Assembly: GCF_028291725.1 (NCBI RefSeq)
Contig: NZ_JAQGNT010000023.1
Coordinates: 1 to 45,682 of the forward strand
DNA length: 45,682 nt
Source: Hydrocarboniphaga sp.
Lineage (GTDB): Bacteria; Pseudomonadota; Gammaproteobacteria; Nevskiales; Nevskiaceae
Direction of reading: 5' to 3'
Positions 25,638 to 33,812 of this stretch are shown here, in pieces. The notes beneath the pieces are model-generated. The model saw nothing but the letters and a program-made list of their open reading frames with translations. It was not told where the DNA came from and searched no databases. The number at the start of each line of letters is the position of its first letter. The stretch's first letter is position 1. The position numbers were made by a program, and so were the translations under genes.

Positions 25638-26656
25638 TGAGGATGGAGCGCGTAGAAACCGAAATCGAGATCAATGCATCGCCGCAAACGGTGTGGAGCG
25701 TGATGGATGATCTTGAACGCTATCCCGAATGGAACCCGCTCGTGCCGGAGTTTTCCGGCCGCACAACCGTGGGCCGGGTGCTGAGCGGTACGATTGTGCT
25801 GCACAACGTGCCGGCGTTTCCGCTCACGCCGACCTTGCTCCGTGTTGTCGGCGCGCGCGAATTGCGCTGGATCACCGTGGCCGAGGAGCAGGGGATCAGC
25901 GGTGAGCATTACTTCATCCTCACGCCAACCGCGGCGGGCGGCACGCATTTCGTGCACAACGAGGAGTTCGAGGGTCCCGCTGTCACGGTAATGTGGCCGG
26001 GCATCGAAGCCGTGACGCGGCCCGTCTATATCAACATGAACCAAGCGCTGAAAGCGCGCGCCGAAGCCATGGAGGCGATACGGCCGATGCTGCACCCCGC
26101 CGTCGATGGCGGAGTCACGACCGGCAGCGGATCGGCCGGCGCCACGCTCCGCTGCCATTGCGCCGAGCATCCGGTGGAAGTGCGGATCGATGTGAAGCTC
26201 GTGCATAACCATCTTTGCGGTTGCAGCAAATGCTGGAAGCCCGGCGGCGCGCTCTTTGCGCAGACCGCTGTCGTGCCCGCCGGAACGCTGCATGTCATCG
26301 CCAACGAAGACAAGCTCAGCCTTGTCGACGCGTCTCAGTCGATAAAACGCCATGCGTGCCGCGACTGCGGCGTCCACATGTTCGGGCGTGTCGATGATGT
26401 CGATCATCACTTCTACGGCCTCGAATTCGTGCACCCCGAACTTGCGATCGAGGCCGATATGCCCGCGCCGGAATTCGCCGGGTTCACCTCCTCTCTCGTC
26501 GAAGCCGGCAAAAGCCCGTCACACATGACGGCGATCCGCAAGCGCCTCGCGGCCCTCGGCATCCCCTCTTATGATGCCTTCTCGCCTGAACTCATGGACA
26601 TCATCGCCTGGCACAAGGTCAAAATACTGAAACATTCCAAGAGTGCGGCCGACTAG
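25637..26656 (+). CDS. SRPBCC-Gfa fusion protein
   Basis: 339 residues with two domains. Residues about 1-145 are an SRPBCC/polyketide-cyclase-like fold (EIEINASPQTVWSVMDDLERYPEWNP). From about residue 150 to the end it follows the whole length of glutathione-dependent formaldehyde-activating enzyme (Gfa, S-hydroxymethylglutathione synthase): LHPAVDGGV, LRCHCAEHP, HLCGCSKCWKPGGALFAQ, HACRDCGVHMFGR, FYGLEFVHPEL and SYDAFSPELMD. The zinc cysteines CxC, CGCxxC and CxxC are all present. Gfa usually stands alone. Coupling to a P450 suggests trapping of formaldehyde released by oxidative demethylation, with the SRPBCC half binding the substrate (inference). Confidence 0.88.
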   Translation: MRMERVETEIEINASPQTVWSVMDDLERYPEWNPLVPEFSGRTTVGRVLSGTIVLHNVPAFPLTPTLLRVVGARELRWITVAEEQGISGEHYFILTPTAAGGTHFVHNEEFEGPAVTVMWPGIEAVTRPVYINMNQALKARAEAMEAIRPMLHPAVDGGVTTGSGSAGATLRCHCAEHPVEVRIDVKLVHNHLCGCSKCWKPGGALFAQTAVVPAGTLHVIANEDKLSLVDASQSIKRHACRDCGVHMFGRVDDVDHHFYGLEFVHPELAIEADMPAPEFAGFTSSLVEAGKSPSHMTAIRKRLAALGIPSYDAFSPELMDIIAWHKVKILKHSKSAAD

Positions 26657-26803
26657 CCGGAGTCCCACAGGGGACTTACACCCCATCAGTTCATGCCCGT
26701 GTCGGGCGTACACCCATGATTCCACCGGATCTCGCGCCTGCGGCGCGCGTTCGGTGAATTCAAACGTCGGGGCCGCGAAAGAACTGTTTCGACAAGGACC
26801 CTT
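26657..26803. other. Convergent intergenic region with two short hairpins
   Basis: Between the fusion gene (plus) and the TetR gene (minus). AGTCCC-ACAG-GGGACT (26661-26676) and GCCCG-TGT-CGGGC (26696-26708) can each fold. There is no T-run of note, so they are weak terminator candidates. No gene is recognised. Confidence 0.35.
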
Positions 26804-27439
26804 TCATATACCCTTGCCGCGCAGCACGAGCAGGTCAATCACCGCAGGAAGCAGCGCCAATACCGCGCGCTGTCGCGATTTCTTGTCGGTGCCGAATGCG
26901 CCATCGAGCGCAAGTCGTGCGAAGCCGTGCACCAGTGACCAGCAGGCCATCGTCGGCGCCATCGCCGCGTCAGTATTACTCGCAGGTGGCGAGGCCCCTG
27001 CCCGCACAAGCCGATCCAGCGCATTGAAGGCTCGTTCCTTAGCCATCAACAGATTCTCGTCGCCGAAATCGAGCAAGGCCGCCCGCCACATGAGATCGAA
27101 GAGCGCGGGTTGGTCGAGCGCGAATCCGACATAAGCGAGGCCCTGCGCGCGGATGCGGTGCGCGCGCAGCTTCCCTGCTTCGGCCTCTGCGGATTCGAGT
27201 CGCTCCGCTAGTTGCGAGTAGGCGCCGGCGGCGAGTGCGGTGAGCAGGGCGCGCGTATCCGCGAAGTGGTGTTTCGGTGCCGCGGGCGACACTCCGGCGC
27301 GGCGTGCCGTTTCACGCAGGCTGAAGCCTTCGACGCCGCGCTCGGCCAGAACGTCCTCTGCGGCGTCGATCAATGCGGCACGCAGGCTCCCGTGATGGTA
27401 TGCCCGCTCAATCTTGACACTGTCAGGTTTCGGCTTCAT
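26804..27439 (-). CDS. TetR/AcrR family transcriptional repressor
   Basis: 211 residues. N-terminal HTH: RAALIDAAEDVLAERGVEGFSLRETARRAGVSPAAPKHHFADTRALL, the standard TetR layout. The ligand domain (FALDQPALFDLMW, then MACWSLVHGFARLALDGAFG) resembles the TetR_C_33-like WHG-containing group. Start ATG 27439 has GAGGG close upstream. It is divergent from an extended SDR gene across 41 bp that hold a perfect palindrome (27451-27469), so it most likely represses that gene and itself. Confidence 0.92.
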   Translation of the reverse strand: MKPKPDSVKIERAYHHGSLRAALIDAAEDVLAERGVEGFSLRETARRAGVSPAAPKHHFADTRALLTALAAGAYSQLAERLESAEAEAGKLRAHRIRAQGLAYVGFALDQPALFDLMWRAALLDFGDENLLMAKERAFNALDRLVRAGASPPASNTDAAMAPTMACWSLVHGFARLALDGAFGTDKKSRQRAVLALLPAVIDLLVLRGKGI

Positions 27440-27450
27440 GATGCCCTCGA

Positions 27451-27469
27451 ATCTTTACGGCGTAAAGAT
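27451..27469. promoter_or_regulatory. TetR operator candidate, palindrome ATCTTTACGgCGTAAAGAT
   Basis: Perfect 9-bp arms around one central base, lying in the middle of the 41-bp gap between the TetR gene and the divergent SDR gene. It ends directly before the SDR's GGAG site. Position, symmetry and size fit a TetR-type operator overlapping both promoters or ribosome sites. Confidence 0.75.
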
Positions 27470-27480
27470 AGGAGCTCAGT

Positions 27481-28518
27481 ATGACTCAAGACCATCGTGT
27501 TTTGGTACGTGTTTTGGTGACGGGCGTCTCCGGATTCCTCGGCGGACACGTTGCTCTGGAACTGCTGCGACAGGGCTACTCCGTTCTCGGCAGCGTCCGC
27601 GATCTTGCAAAGGCGGCACACGTCCGACAGGCCTTGGGCGCAGCAGGCGCCGATACAACCCGGCTGGAGTTTTGCGAGCTCGACCTGCTCGACGATGCTG
27701 GCTGGAGCGAGGCTGCCAGTCGGTGTCGCTATTTGCTGCATGTCGCTTCGCCGTTCCTTCTGGTGATGCCGGAGGACGAGAACGAACTGATCGCACCTGC
27801 CGTAGAAGGGACCCGACGCGCCATTCGCGCCGCTCTGGATGCAGGGCATGAACGCATCGTGCTGACCTCGTCGTTGGCCGCGGTCGACAGCGGACACCTT
27901 GACTACGATCGGGTATTCACAACGGCGGACTGGAGCGATCCGAACGGCCCGCAAGTGAACGCTTATATCAAGTCGAAGACGCTCGCCGAACGCGAGGCCT
28001 GGAAACTTGTCGAGGCTCGCGGCGCAAGGGATCGTCTGTGCGTAATCAATCCGGGATCGATCGTCGGACCGCTGCTCGACGACGATCCCGGTACCTCCGG
28101 CCTGGTGATTCAGCGGCTGCTGAAGGGTAAGGTGCCGATGGTGCCGGACATGATCCTGCCCTATGTGGACGTTCGCGATGTCGCCGCGGCGCATGTGGCT
28201 GCGATATCGAGATCTCCTGCCGCAGGAAGTCGCCATATTCTGACGAATCCGGCTGTGTCCCTCACCGCGATTGCCGAAATGCTGCGTATCGCAGAGCCAG
28301 ATCGTGCCGACAAAATTTCCGGGCGGCGGATGCCAGGCTGGCTCGCCGTTGTATTTGGCCTCTTCGATAGCTCTCTGAGGGATGGACGCAGTTATCTCGG
28401 TATTGTTCGTCAATATGACGCATCGAGCGGGCAGCGCTTGCTTGGCCGGGATTTGCGTTCGACATCGGACGCCATATCGGACATGGCTCGAAGCATGATC
28501 GACAGAGCGCTGGCCTGA
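27481..28518 (+). CDS. Extended SDR, NAD-dependent epimerase / dihydroflavonol-4-reductase-like
   Basis: 345 residues. N-terminal VLVTGVSGFLGGHVALELL (GxxGxxG), the basic residue after VLGSVRD suggests NADPH, then YLLHVASPF, VLTSSLAAV and AYIKSK as YxxxK. CVINPGSIVGPLL and a substrate domain (LPYVDVRDVAAAHVAAI) follow. Close to aldehyde/ketone reductases of the dihydroflavonol reductase group. Start ATG 27481 has AGGAG upstream. It is controlled in all likelihood by the divergent TetR gene, as common for aldehyde-stress or xenobiotic carbonyl reductases. Confidence 0.9.
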   Translation: MTQDHRVLVRVLVTGVSGFLGGHVALELLRQGYSVLGSVRDLAKAAHVRQALGAAGADTTRLEFCELDLLDDAGWSEAASRCRYLLHVASPFLLVMPEDENELIAPAVEGTRRAIRAALDAGHERIVLTSSLAAVDSGHLDYDRVFTTADWSDPNGPQVNAYIKSKTLAEREAWKLVEARGARDRLCVINPGSIVGPLLDDDPGTSGLVIQRLLKGKVPMVPDMILPYVDVRDVAAAHVAAISRSPAAGSRHILTNPAVSLTAIAEMLRIAEPDRADKISGRRMPGWLAVVFGLFDSSLRDGRSYLGIVRQYDASSGQRLLGRDLRSTSDAISDMARSMIDRALA

Positions 28519-28570
28519 GAGGCTGTGAGTTTTTCGCCCACCTACTGCGGACGCGAGGGGCAGCGCACCG

Positions 28571-28735
28571 GTGGATGTGGCGGCCGCAGTTGGGTTCGCC
28601 GACCAGGCGCATCTGGCGCGTCACTTTACGCGCATCGTGGGAATCACACCGGGCGAGTATGCAAAGCAGATCCGCCGCAGCGTTTTCGCCATGCGGCCAG
28701 CACCTCGCTCACGGTCAATTTCGTTCAAGAGTTGA
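28571..28735 (+). pseudogene. AraC-family regulator, C-terminal HTH remnant
   Basis: Frame with VDVAAAVGFADQAHLARHFTRIVGITPGEYAKQIRR, the second HTH of AraC/XylS regulators (GFADQxHLxRxFxRxxGxTPxxY). There is no upstream ligand domain or first HTH; the sequence before 28571 is the end of the SDR gene plus about 50 unrelated bases. A truncated relic, ending at TGA 28733-28735. Confidence 0.75.
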
Positions 28736-28827
28736 TCCTGAAGGGAGGGCATAGTCGATTCATGCCGCACATTGGATGCGAATCGAGTCGCGGCCAGCAT
28801 CTCTCAACAATTCATCAGGAGTCGGCG

Positions 28828-29109
28828 ATGGCCACGAGGGTTGAACCCATTACGGTTGAACGAGTAACGTTCGATTTCCGCGGATACGGTGAAAGCGAAG
28901 GGCAGCCACATGGCCTTGAGTTTGCGGCTGCGAAAGCCGAAGACATCGGAGCAGCCGTTCGCTTTCTGCAAGGGAACGCCAACGTGGATGCGAAGCGGAT
29001 GGGAGTGCTGGCGATTTGCGCCAGCGCGGGCTATACGGTTCTGGCCATGAAGAATGAGAAGAATGAACCGGGGATCAAGAGCATCGAGCATCTTCGGAAT
29101 ACGCTTTGA
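28828..29109 (+). pseudogene. Alpha/beta hydrolase remnant (internal deletion)
   Basis: ATG 28828 with AGGAG upstream opens MATRVEPITVERV, then joins abruptly to TFDFRGYGESEGQPHGLEFAAAKAEDIGAAVRFL and GVLAICASAGYTVLA, where CASAG is the nucleophile elbow (GxCxSxG-type). The sheet and cap before FDFRGYG, and everything after the elbow including the Asp/His parts, are missing. It ends in KNEKNEPGIKSIEHLRNTL. 94 codons against about 300 for the family. Confidence 0.65.
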
Positions 29110-29160
29110 GAATACGCTTTGATTAGAGCGATGGCGGTCGGCGCCATCGACCTCTGCCTC

Positions 29161-29183
29161 GGTGTGGGCGGTGCGCCCACACC
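29161..29183. terminator. Strong hairpin upstream of NTF2-like gene
   Basis: GGTGTGGGCG (29161-29170), loop GTG, and CGCCCACACC (29174-29183): perfect 10-bp stem. It is 25 bp before the NTF2-like start at 29208 and not followed by a T-run. It may end transcription from the hydrolase relic or structure the 5' leader. Confidence 0.35.
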
Positions 29184-29207
29184 TCATCAACCTCGAAAGG
29201 AGCTGTG

Positions 29208-29663
29208 ATGGCCAATTCGGAAATAAGCGAGCGCGAAGAGCTTGGAGCCCTCGTGTCGAATGTTGCCCACTTTATCGATCACAAACAATGGCGCGACTTG
29301 CGCGGACTCTACGCCGATACGGTGCAACTCGATTACACGTCGCTTTTCGGCGGCACGATTCAGAATCAGCGCGGGGACGAGCTCATCGAGGCCTGGCGCA
29401 AGCTCTTGACGCCCATTGTGACGCAGCATTTGCTTGGCCCGATCGTCATAGAGGTGAACGGCGCCTCGGCAACTGCCCGGTGCCACGTCCGCGGTTATCA
29501 CTATATGAAGGAAACCGTTGGTGGCGATGAGTGGATGATCGCCGGCCACTATGTCTTCCAGATCGGCAAAGACGGGGCGATGTGGAAGATCCGTGCGATG
29601 AAGCTCGAGACTTTTTATCAGACCGGCAATACCAAGCTGCTCGAAATCGCGGGCGGCAAGTAA
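29208..29663 (+). CDS. SnoaL-like / NTF2-like family protein
   Basis: 151 residues. N-terminal helix EELGALVSNVAHFIDHKQWRDLRGLYADTVQLDY is the classic entrance of SnoaL_4-type polyketide cyclase or dehydratase-like proteins. ITQHLLGPIVIEV and AGHYVFQIGKDGAMWKIRAMKLE form the sheet. Start ATG 29208 with AAAGGAG upstream; a GTG at 29205 is possible. Not part of a clear operon: it lies between a hydrolase relic and a transposase remnant. Different in sequence from the NTF2-like protein at 473-925. Confidence 0.85.
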   Translation: MANSEISEREELGALVSNVAHFIDHKQWRDLRGLYADTVQLDYTSLFGGTIQNQRGDELIEAWRKLLTPIVTQHLLGPIVIEVNGASATARCHVRGYHYMKETVGGDEWMIAGHYVFQIGKDGAMWKIRAMKLETFYQTGNTKLLEIAGGK

Positions 29664-29734
29664 GTTTCATTCTGCTGATCTCGCCAGGGCCTGGCTGAAG
29701 GCGCATCCTCGGTGTTACTGTCTGAGCTGCCCAC

Positions 29735-29910
29735 GCGCCTGCGGACTTCGCAGGCCAGCGGCAGTCCTTCGGGCGTCACCACCAGCGCGATAACGATCTG
29801 CACGTAATCCGAGCGCTCATCGCGCGAGTCGCTGTAGGGGCGCCTGTCGCCCTCATCGAACGGCGCTGTCGATTCGAAGCAGGTGCTGGTCAGCGCGCAC
29901 AGCAGATCAA
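29735..29910 (-). mobile_element. IS1634-type transposase internal remnant
   Basis: On the minus strand DLLCALTSTCFES, then YSDSRDERSDYVQIVIALVVTPEGLPLACEV matches the central DDE region of IS1634-like transposases (xLLYDxTSTYFE; GYSRDxRxDxxQVVIGLVVTPEGxPL). Only about 60 residues remain, with no ends. It abuts exactly the operator-like repeat at 29908. Confidence 0.65.
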
Positions 29911-29950
29911 TATCAAATTCACATTGATAATGCGGCGTTCGATATTGGAC
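29908..29950 (+). promoter_or_regulatory. Operator-like inverted repeat before DUF1329 region
   Basis: CAATATCAAA (29908-29917), 20 bp, then TTCGATATTG (29938-29947) and GAC. The matching site at 38393-38435 has the same 10-bp arms and the same 20-bp spacer, and the spacer and flank are also similar. Arms three helical turns apart fit a dimeric or tetrameric regulator. It lies 69 bp before a short ORF (30019) and 321 bp before the DUF1329 start. Confidence 0.6.
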
Positions 29951-30018
29951 AACACGAAGCGTCGCCCCCACTATTTTCGACTCCAGCTAAATCAAGAACA
30001 AATTTGGAGGAGATCCAA

Positions 30019-30087
30019 ATGGGCACCCACAGCCACAGTTCCAAACGGCATCGCTACTCTGCTGGGTGGGCTCGCTCACCAGCGTGA
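30019..30087 (+). CDS. Short ORF (22 aa), leader peptide or truncated gene start
   Basis: A strong GGAGGAG site precedes ATG 30019, which opens MGTHSHSSKRHRYSAGWARSPA and stops at TGA. The signal combination (operator, good ribosome site, then ATG-GGC) parallels 38500-38589. It may be the remaining front of a deleted gene, or a leader peptide of the DUF1329 transcript. Confidence 0.3.
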   Translation: MGTHSHSSKRHRYSAGWARSPA

Positions 30088-30270
30088 ATTGGACGCAGGA
30101 TGTGACCGCGACCTGAAGACACCGCCGCGGCGTCTGCCGCTACCGGGACTTTAGAAGATCGTCGTCACGGCGCAGAAGCGCGAGCAGGACACTGGCACCA
30201 CGCCAACAAGGGTGTTCTCACTAAAACAGATGCGGCAAAACGCATGCGGAATGTCGGAGGAGATTTCACC

Positions 30271-31662
30271 GTGATCAAGATAGGTTTCGTTGGTGCCGTC
30301 GCGATTGTTATTTGCGGCGCAGTTGCTGTGCTTGCCCCCGCTTCTGCGGCGGTTACCCCGGAGGAAGCCGCGCAGTTGGGCAATACGCTGACCGGATGGG
30401 GGGCGGAAAAAGCGGGCAACAAGGATGGCACGATCCCCGCCTATGATCCGGCCAAGGCCATCACCGGGCCCGTTGGAATCTACAAACCGAAGGACCCGCG
30501 CGGCGGCCAGCCATGGAATGACCCCTACGCCGCCGAGAAGCCCTTGTTCTCAATCAGCAAGGAGAACGTGGATAAATATGCCGACAAGCTGGACCAGGGA
30601 ACGCAGGTTTTATTGCGGACCCGTCCCGGTTACCGCGTCGATGTCTATCCCACGCATCGCTCGGTGTCGTATCCGGACTGGATCGTCGAAAACAACAAGC
30701 AGTGTGCGCTGAGCGCAAAAACCGTCGGCGGTGGCGAGGGTGTGGAAGGTGCGCACGCCTGTACACCGTTCCCGATCCCCAAGACCGGGTACGAGGCGAT
30801 GTGGAACGTCCAATTGAGTTTATTCCCGCCCTATTTCGAGGGACCGGCGATCAATTCGTGGCTGATCGATCAGAACGGGACCCGTTCCTTGATCAGTACG
30901 GAACGCTTCGAATACGAGAGAACGTACTGGGACCCTGCGCTGAAGTCCGCGAGCGACTATGTCTATCGGCTTTGGGTGGCCTTTACCGCGCCGGCCGCGA
31001 AAGTAGGTGAGACCAATCTGCGCTTCGTCCCGACGCGGGGCGACATCAAGGACTCCAACTCCTGGGCGTATACGCCCGGGCAACGCCGCGTCCGCTTGGC
31101 GCCGGAGTTCAAGTACGACACGGTGGCCGCTACATTCGGCGGCATATTTTTCTACGACGAAATCTCCGGATTCGACGGCCGGATGGACCGTTTCGATTTC
31201 AAGCTGGTGGGGAAGCAGGAGATGTACACCCCCTACAACAATACCCAGCTGACCAATACGCCGCCGGAGAAAGCCTTCGGTGCGCATTACATGAATCCGG
31301 ACTACGTGCGCTGGGAGCTGCATCGTGTCTGGGTGGTCGAAGCCACGCTGAAGCCGGGCAAGCGCCACGCTCAAAGCAAGAAATGGTTCTACATCGACGA
31401 GGACAGCTGGAACATCGCGCTCTATGACGGCATCGACCAGGCGGGGCAAGTGATGCGGCAGATGCAGAACATGAGCTACATCCTTCAATTCCCCAAGCCG
31501 TACTATCCGCTCCCCACACAAATTGCCGTCTTTTATTCCCTGGTCGCTGGAACGTATGCCAATGAGAACGAAACCTACGGCTTGCCGGGGTACATTCCGG
31601 TCACCAAGCTGCCCAGTTCGCTGTTTTCTCCCGAGACGATGGCAGCGCAGGCAGTTCGTTGA
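30271..31662 (+). CDS. DUF1329 family protein, exported
   Basis: 463 residues. Signal peptide MIKIGFVGAVAIVICGAVAVLAPASAA. Mature part: EEAAQLGNTLTGWGAEKAGNKDGTIPAYD, typical of DUF1329, with GYRVDVYPTHRSVSYP, PGQRRVRLAPEFKYD and KWFYIDEDSWNIALYDGID, resembling outer-membrane lipoprotein-sorting folds such as LolB-like. Start GTG 30271 is preceded by GGAGGAG at 30256-30262; an ATG at 30244 is in frame but poorly placed. Followed by DUF1302, YCF48-like and RND genes, a set that recurs together in hydrocarbon, terpene and steroid degraders; function as a hydrophobe or lipid transport module is inferred. Confidence 0.9.
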   Translation: MIKIGFVGAVAIVICGAVAVLAPASAAVTPEEAAQLGNTLTGWGAEKAGNKDGTIPAYDPAKAITGPVGIYKPKDPRGGQPWNDPYAAEKPLFSISKENVDKYADKLDQGTQVLLRTRPGYRVDVYPTHRSVSYPDWIVENNKQCALSAKTVGGGEGVEGAHACTPFPIPKTGYEAMWNVQLSLFPPYFEGPAINSWLIDQNGTRSLISTERFEYERTYWDPALKSASDYVYRLWVAFTAPAAKVGETNLRFVPTRGDIKDSNSWAYTPGQRRVRLAPEFKYDTVAATFGGIFFYDEISGFDGRMDRFDFKLVGKQEMYTPYNNTQLTNTPPEKAFGAHYMNPDYVRWELHRVWVVEATLKPGKRHAQSKKWFYIDEDSWNIALYDGIDQAGQVMRQMQNMSYILQFPKPYYPLPTQIAVFYSLVAGTYANENETYGLPGYIPVTKLPSSLFSPETMAAQAVR

Positions 31663-31696
31663 GCGCAGTTCGGTCGCCATATTTATAGCCCGCGGC

Positions 31697-31725
31697 GCAG
31701 CCCTGGCTTTCTTTTGCAGGGCTGC
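31697..31725 (+). other. GC-rich hairpin after DUF1329 gene
   Basis: GCAGCCCT (31697-31704) and AGGGCTGC (31718-31725) with a 13-base T-rich loop, 34 bp after the stop of the DUF1329 gene. No T-run follows, so termination is uncertain. Confidence 0.3.
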
Positions 31726-31862
31726 TGCAGCCTTCGCGAGGCTCTAACGAATGCTTTGAACGGCATTCAGACGCCCGGGGGAAGAGGCTGTTCTAAAGGA
31801 CAGGGCCGATTCCCTGCTGCATGGATATCGGCAAACGGGCGTTTGCTGGAATCAGTCAATCA

Positions 31863-31898
31863 TTATCTATATCAAATATAGAAATATAAGTTAGATAA
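31863..31898 (+). promoter_or_regulatory. AT-rich inverted repeat before DUF1302 gene
   Basis: TTATCTA (31863-31869) and TAGATAA (31892-31898) flank an AT-rich middle that includes ATATCAAATATAG. It is 35 bp before the start at 31933 and much richer in A+T than the surroundings, so it is probably the local promoter/operator. It differs from the CAATATCAAA-N20 sites, though ATATCAAA is common to both. Confidence 0.35.
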
Positions 31899-31932
31899 AT
31901 CTGACAAAGACTATAATTTGGAGGAGAGAGCG

Positions 31933-33798
31933 ATGAAATCGAAGAGCCACGGTGCTTCCGGAACGAGGCATGTCGTCGCAAGCCTGATGGCGTTTGCTTT
32001 AGCTGGCGAAGTGGGTTCCGCGCAAGCATTCCCGATCGATCTCGGCAACCCTGATATCGACATGCGGCTCGACAACAGCATCCGCTACACCTCGGGCGTG
32101 CGGGTGGGGTCGATCGATCCCAAGATCGGCGACAACCCGATAATCGATGGCTATAGCGATAACGCATTCGGGCCTGGCGATCTGGTCACCTCGCGATTTG
32201 ATCTGGTGACAGAATTCGACGTTGCCTACCGTCGCGCCTACGGCGTTCGCGTCAGTGCCGCATCCTGGTATGACCCGGCATACGGGACCACAGTGAGTAC
32301 GCGCTCGGGAACTTACGAATCGCAATTCGCCCTCGGCCCACTCCCCGCCGTCAACACCAGCGCTCCCTATTCCGAGCTTGGAAGCTATAACGACAATCGC
32401 TATTCTGATTACACCCTGAAATACTACCGGGGTCCCGGTATCAATCTGCTGGACGCTTTTGCGTTCGGCACCTTTGACCTTGGCGACGTCACGGTGAGCG
32501 TCAAAGCAGGCCAGCTTGCGAATTATTGGGGGGAGGGGCTGTTCTTTCCGTCCTACGGCATCGCCTATTCCCAGTCGCCAATCGACGGCCTGAAGGGCGC
32601 GACCAATCCGGGGATTCAAGCGAAGGAAGCGTTCCTGCCGATCCCTCAGATCTCCGGCGATGTGAGGCTGACCGACGAGCTTCAAGTGGGCGGCTATTAC
32701 GCGCTGGCCTGGCGGCATAACCGCATGCCGGAAGGCGGCACCTTTCTCGGGCCGTCGGATGGCGGTTTCAACGGGCCGGATCGCCAGTTCACTGGCCAGG
32801 TGGTTCCGGCATTGCTCGCGTGCCTCTTATCCAATCTCGCAGTCTGCGGAGCGCAGGATCAACCGCTGTTCATCACCCGTGTAGGTTCAAGCAAGCCCGG
32901 TGGTCAGAACTACGGCGTCAAACTGCGTTACATACCGACCTGGTTAAGCGAGTCCGCGTCGCTGGGCCTGTATTACCGCAAGTTCGACGAAACCCAGGCT
33001 TATCCGCTGCCGGAAGTCACCTTGAATGAACAAGGCGCAATTCCCGGTGCGCCCTTGTTCACCCCCGTGCCGGGCGGCGGTCTGAGTACCGGAACGTATC
33101 GCGGGGTTTATGCGCGGGGCACGCAGCTGTTCGGGCTCAGCTATACGGATACCGTTGGCGCGGTCAGCGTCGCAGGCGAGCTTTCCTACCGTCAGCATGC
33201 CGCGCTCATCAATCACGCCGTACCTCAGGGCTCCACGGCGGGCGCCATCACCGGCGGCTACGACGCCAATGGGAACGGTCCGCGTGGCGACCTGCTGTAT
33301 GCGGACCTCAACGCGGTCTATCTGGTACCGGACACCTTCATTTCCCCGACGGCGCAGCTGATCGGGGAAATGGTCTACTCGCGGGTGTTGAGCGTCACCC
33401 AGCACCCGGAGTTCTTCAGCGGAGTCGGGTATGCCGGTTGCCCGACGAACGACAAGTGGGATGGCTGTGCCACGAAGGACTTCGTCGTCGCGCAGATCAG
33501 CTACTTGCCGCAATGGCCCAATGCCTTTCCAAGCTGGGACCTGAGCGCTCCGACCAGTGTCAACTACGGAATCTACGGCAACAACGCCGGCGTGGGCGGT
33601 GGGAACCAGGGCGCCCTGACCGCAGCCTTCGGCATCGAAGGTCTGTATCGCCAGAGATACGAGGTGACGCTTCAATACAATATGGCGCGCGCGCATCATC
33701 AGACGGGCGGCCCCAACGACACTTACGCCCCCGGCAATGGTCAATTCATGTACAGCGACCGAGACTGGGTGGCACTCACTTTCAAGACCTCATTTTAA
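31933..33798 (+). CDS. DUF1302 outer-membrane protein, copy 1
   Basis: 621 residues. Signal peptide ends near SAQA, mature protein starts FPIDLGNPDIDMRLDNSIRYTSG. It has many alternating beta stretches ending with the aromatic GQFMYSDRDWVALTFKTSF, the outer-membrane C-terminal Phe. DUF1302 members are predicted beta-barrels linked to DUF1329 and RND genes. Start ATG 31933 with GGAGGAG about eight bases upstream. The paralogue at 42175-44046 shares the start of the mature protein, SYTDTVG(A/V)VSVAGE and the C-terminus. 255 bp separate it from DUF1329. Confidence 0.9.
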   Translation: MKSKSHGASGTRHVVASLMAFALAGEVGSAQAFPIDLGNPDIDMRLDNSIRYTSGVRVGSIDPKIGDNPIIDGYSDNAFGPGDLVTSRFDLVTEFDVAYRRAYGVRVSAASWYDPAYGTTVSTRSGTYESQFALGPLPAVNTSAPYSELGSYNDNRYSDYTLKYYRGPGINLLDAFAFGTFDLGDVTVSVKAGQLANYWGEGLFFPSYGIAYSQSPIDGLKGATNPGIQAKEAFLPIPQISGDVRLTDELQVGGYYALAWRHNRMPEGGTFLGPSDGGFNGPDRQFTGQVVPALLACLLSNLAVCGAQDQPLFITRVGSSKPGGQNYGVKLRYIPTWLSESASLGLYYRKFDETQAYPLPEVTLNEQGAIPGAPLFTPVPGGGLSTGTYRGVYARGTQLFGLSYTDTVGAVSVAGELSYRQHAALINHAVPQGSTAGAITGGYDANGNGPRGDLLYADLNAVYLVPDTFISPTAQLIGEMVYSRVLSVTQHPEFFSGVGYAGCPTNDKWDGCATKDFVVAQISYLPQWPNAFPSWDLSAPTSVNYGIYGNNAGVGGGNQGALTAAFGIEGLYRQRYEVTLQYNMARAHHQTGGPNDTYAPGNGQFMYSDRDWVALTFKTSF

Positions 33799-33812
33799 GG
33801 AAACTCCGCACG

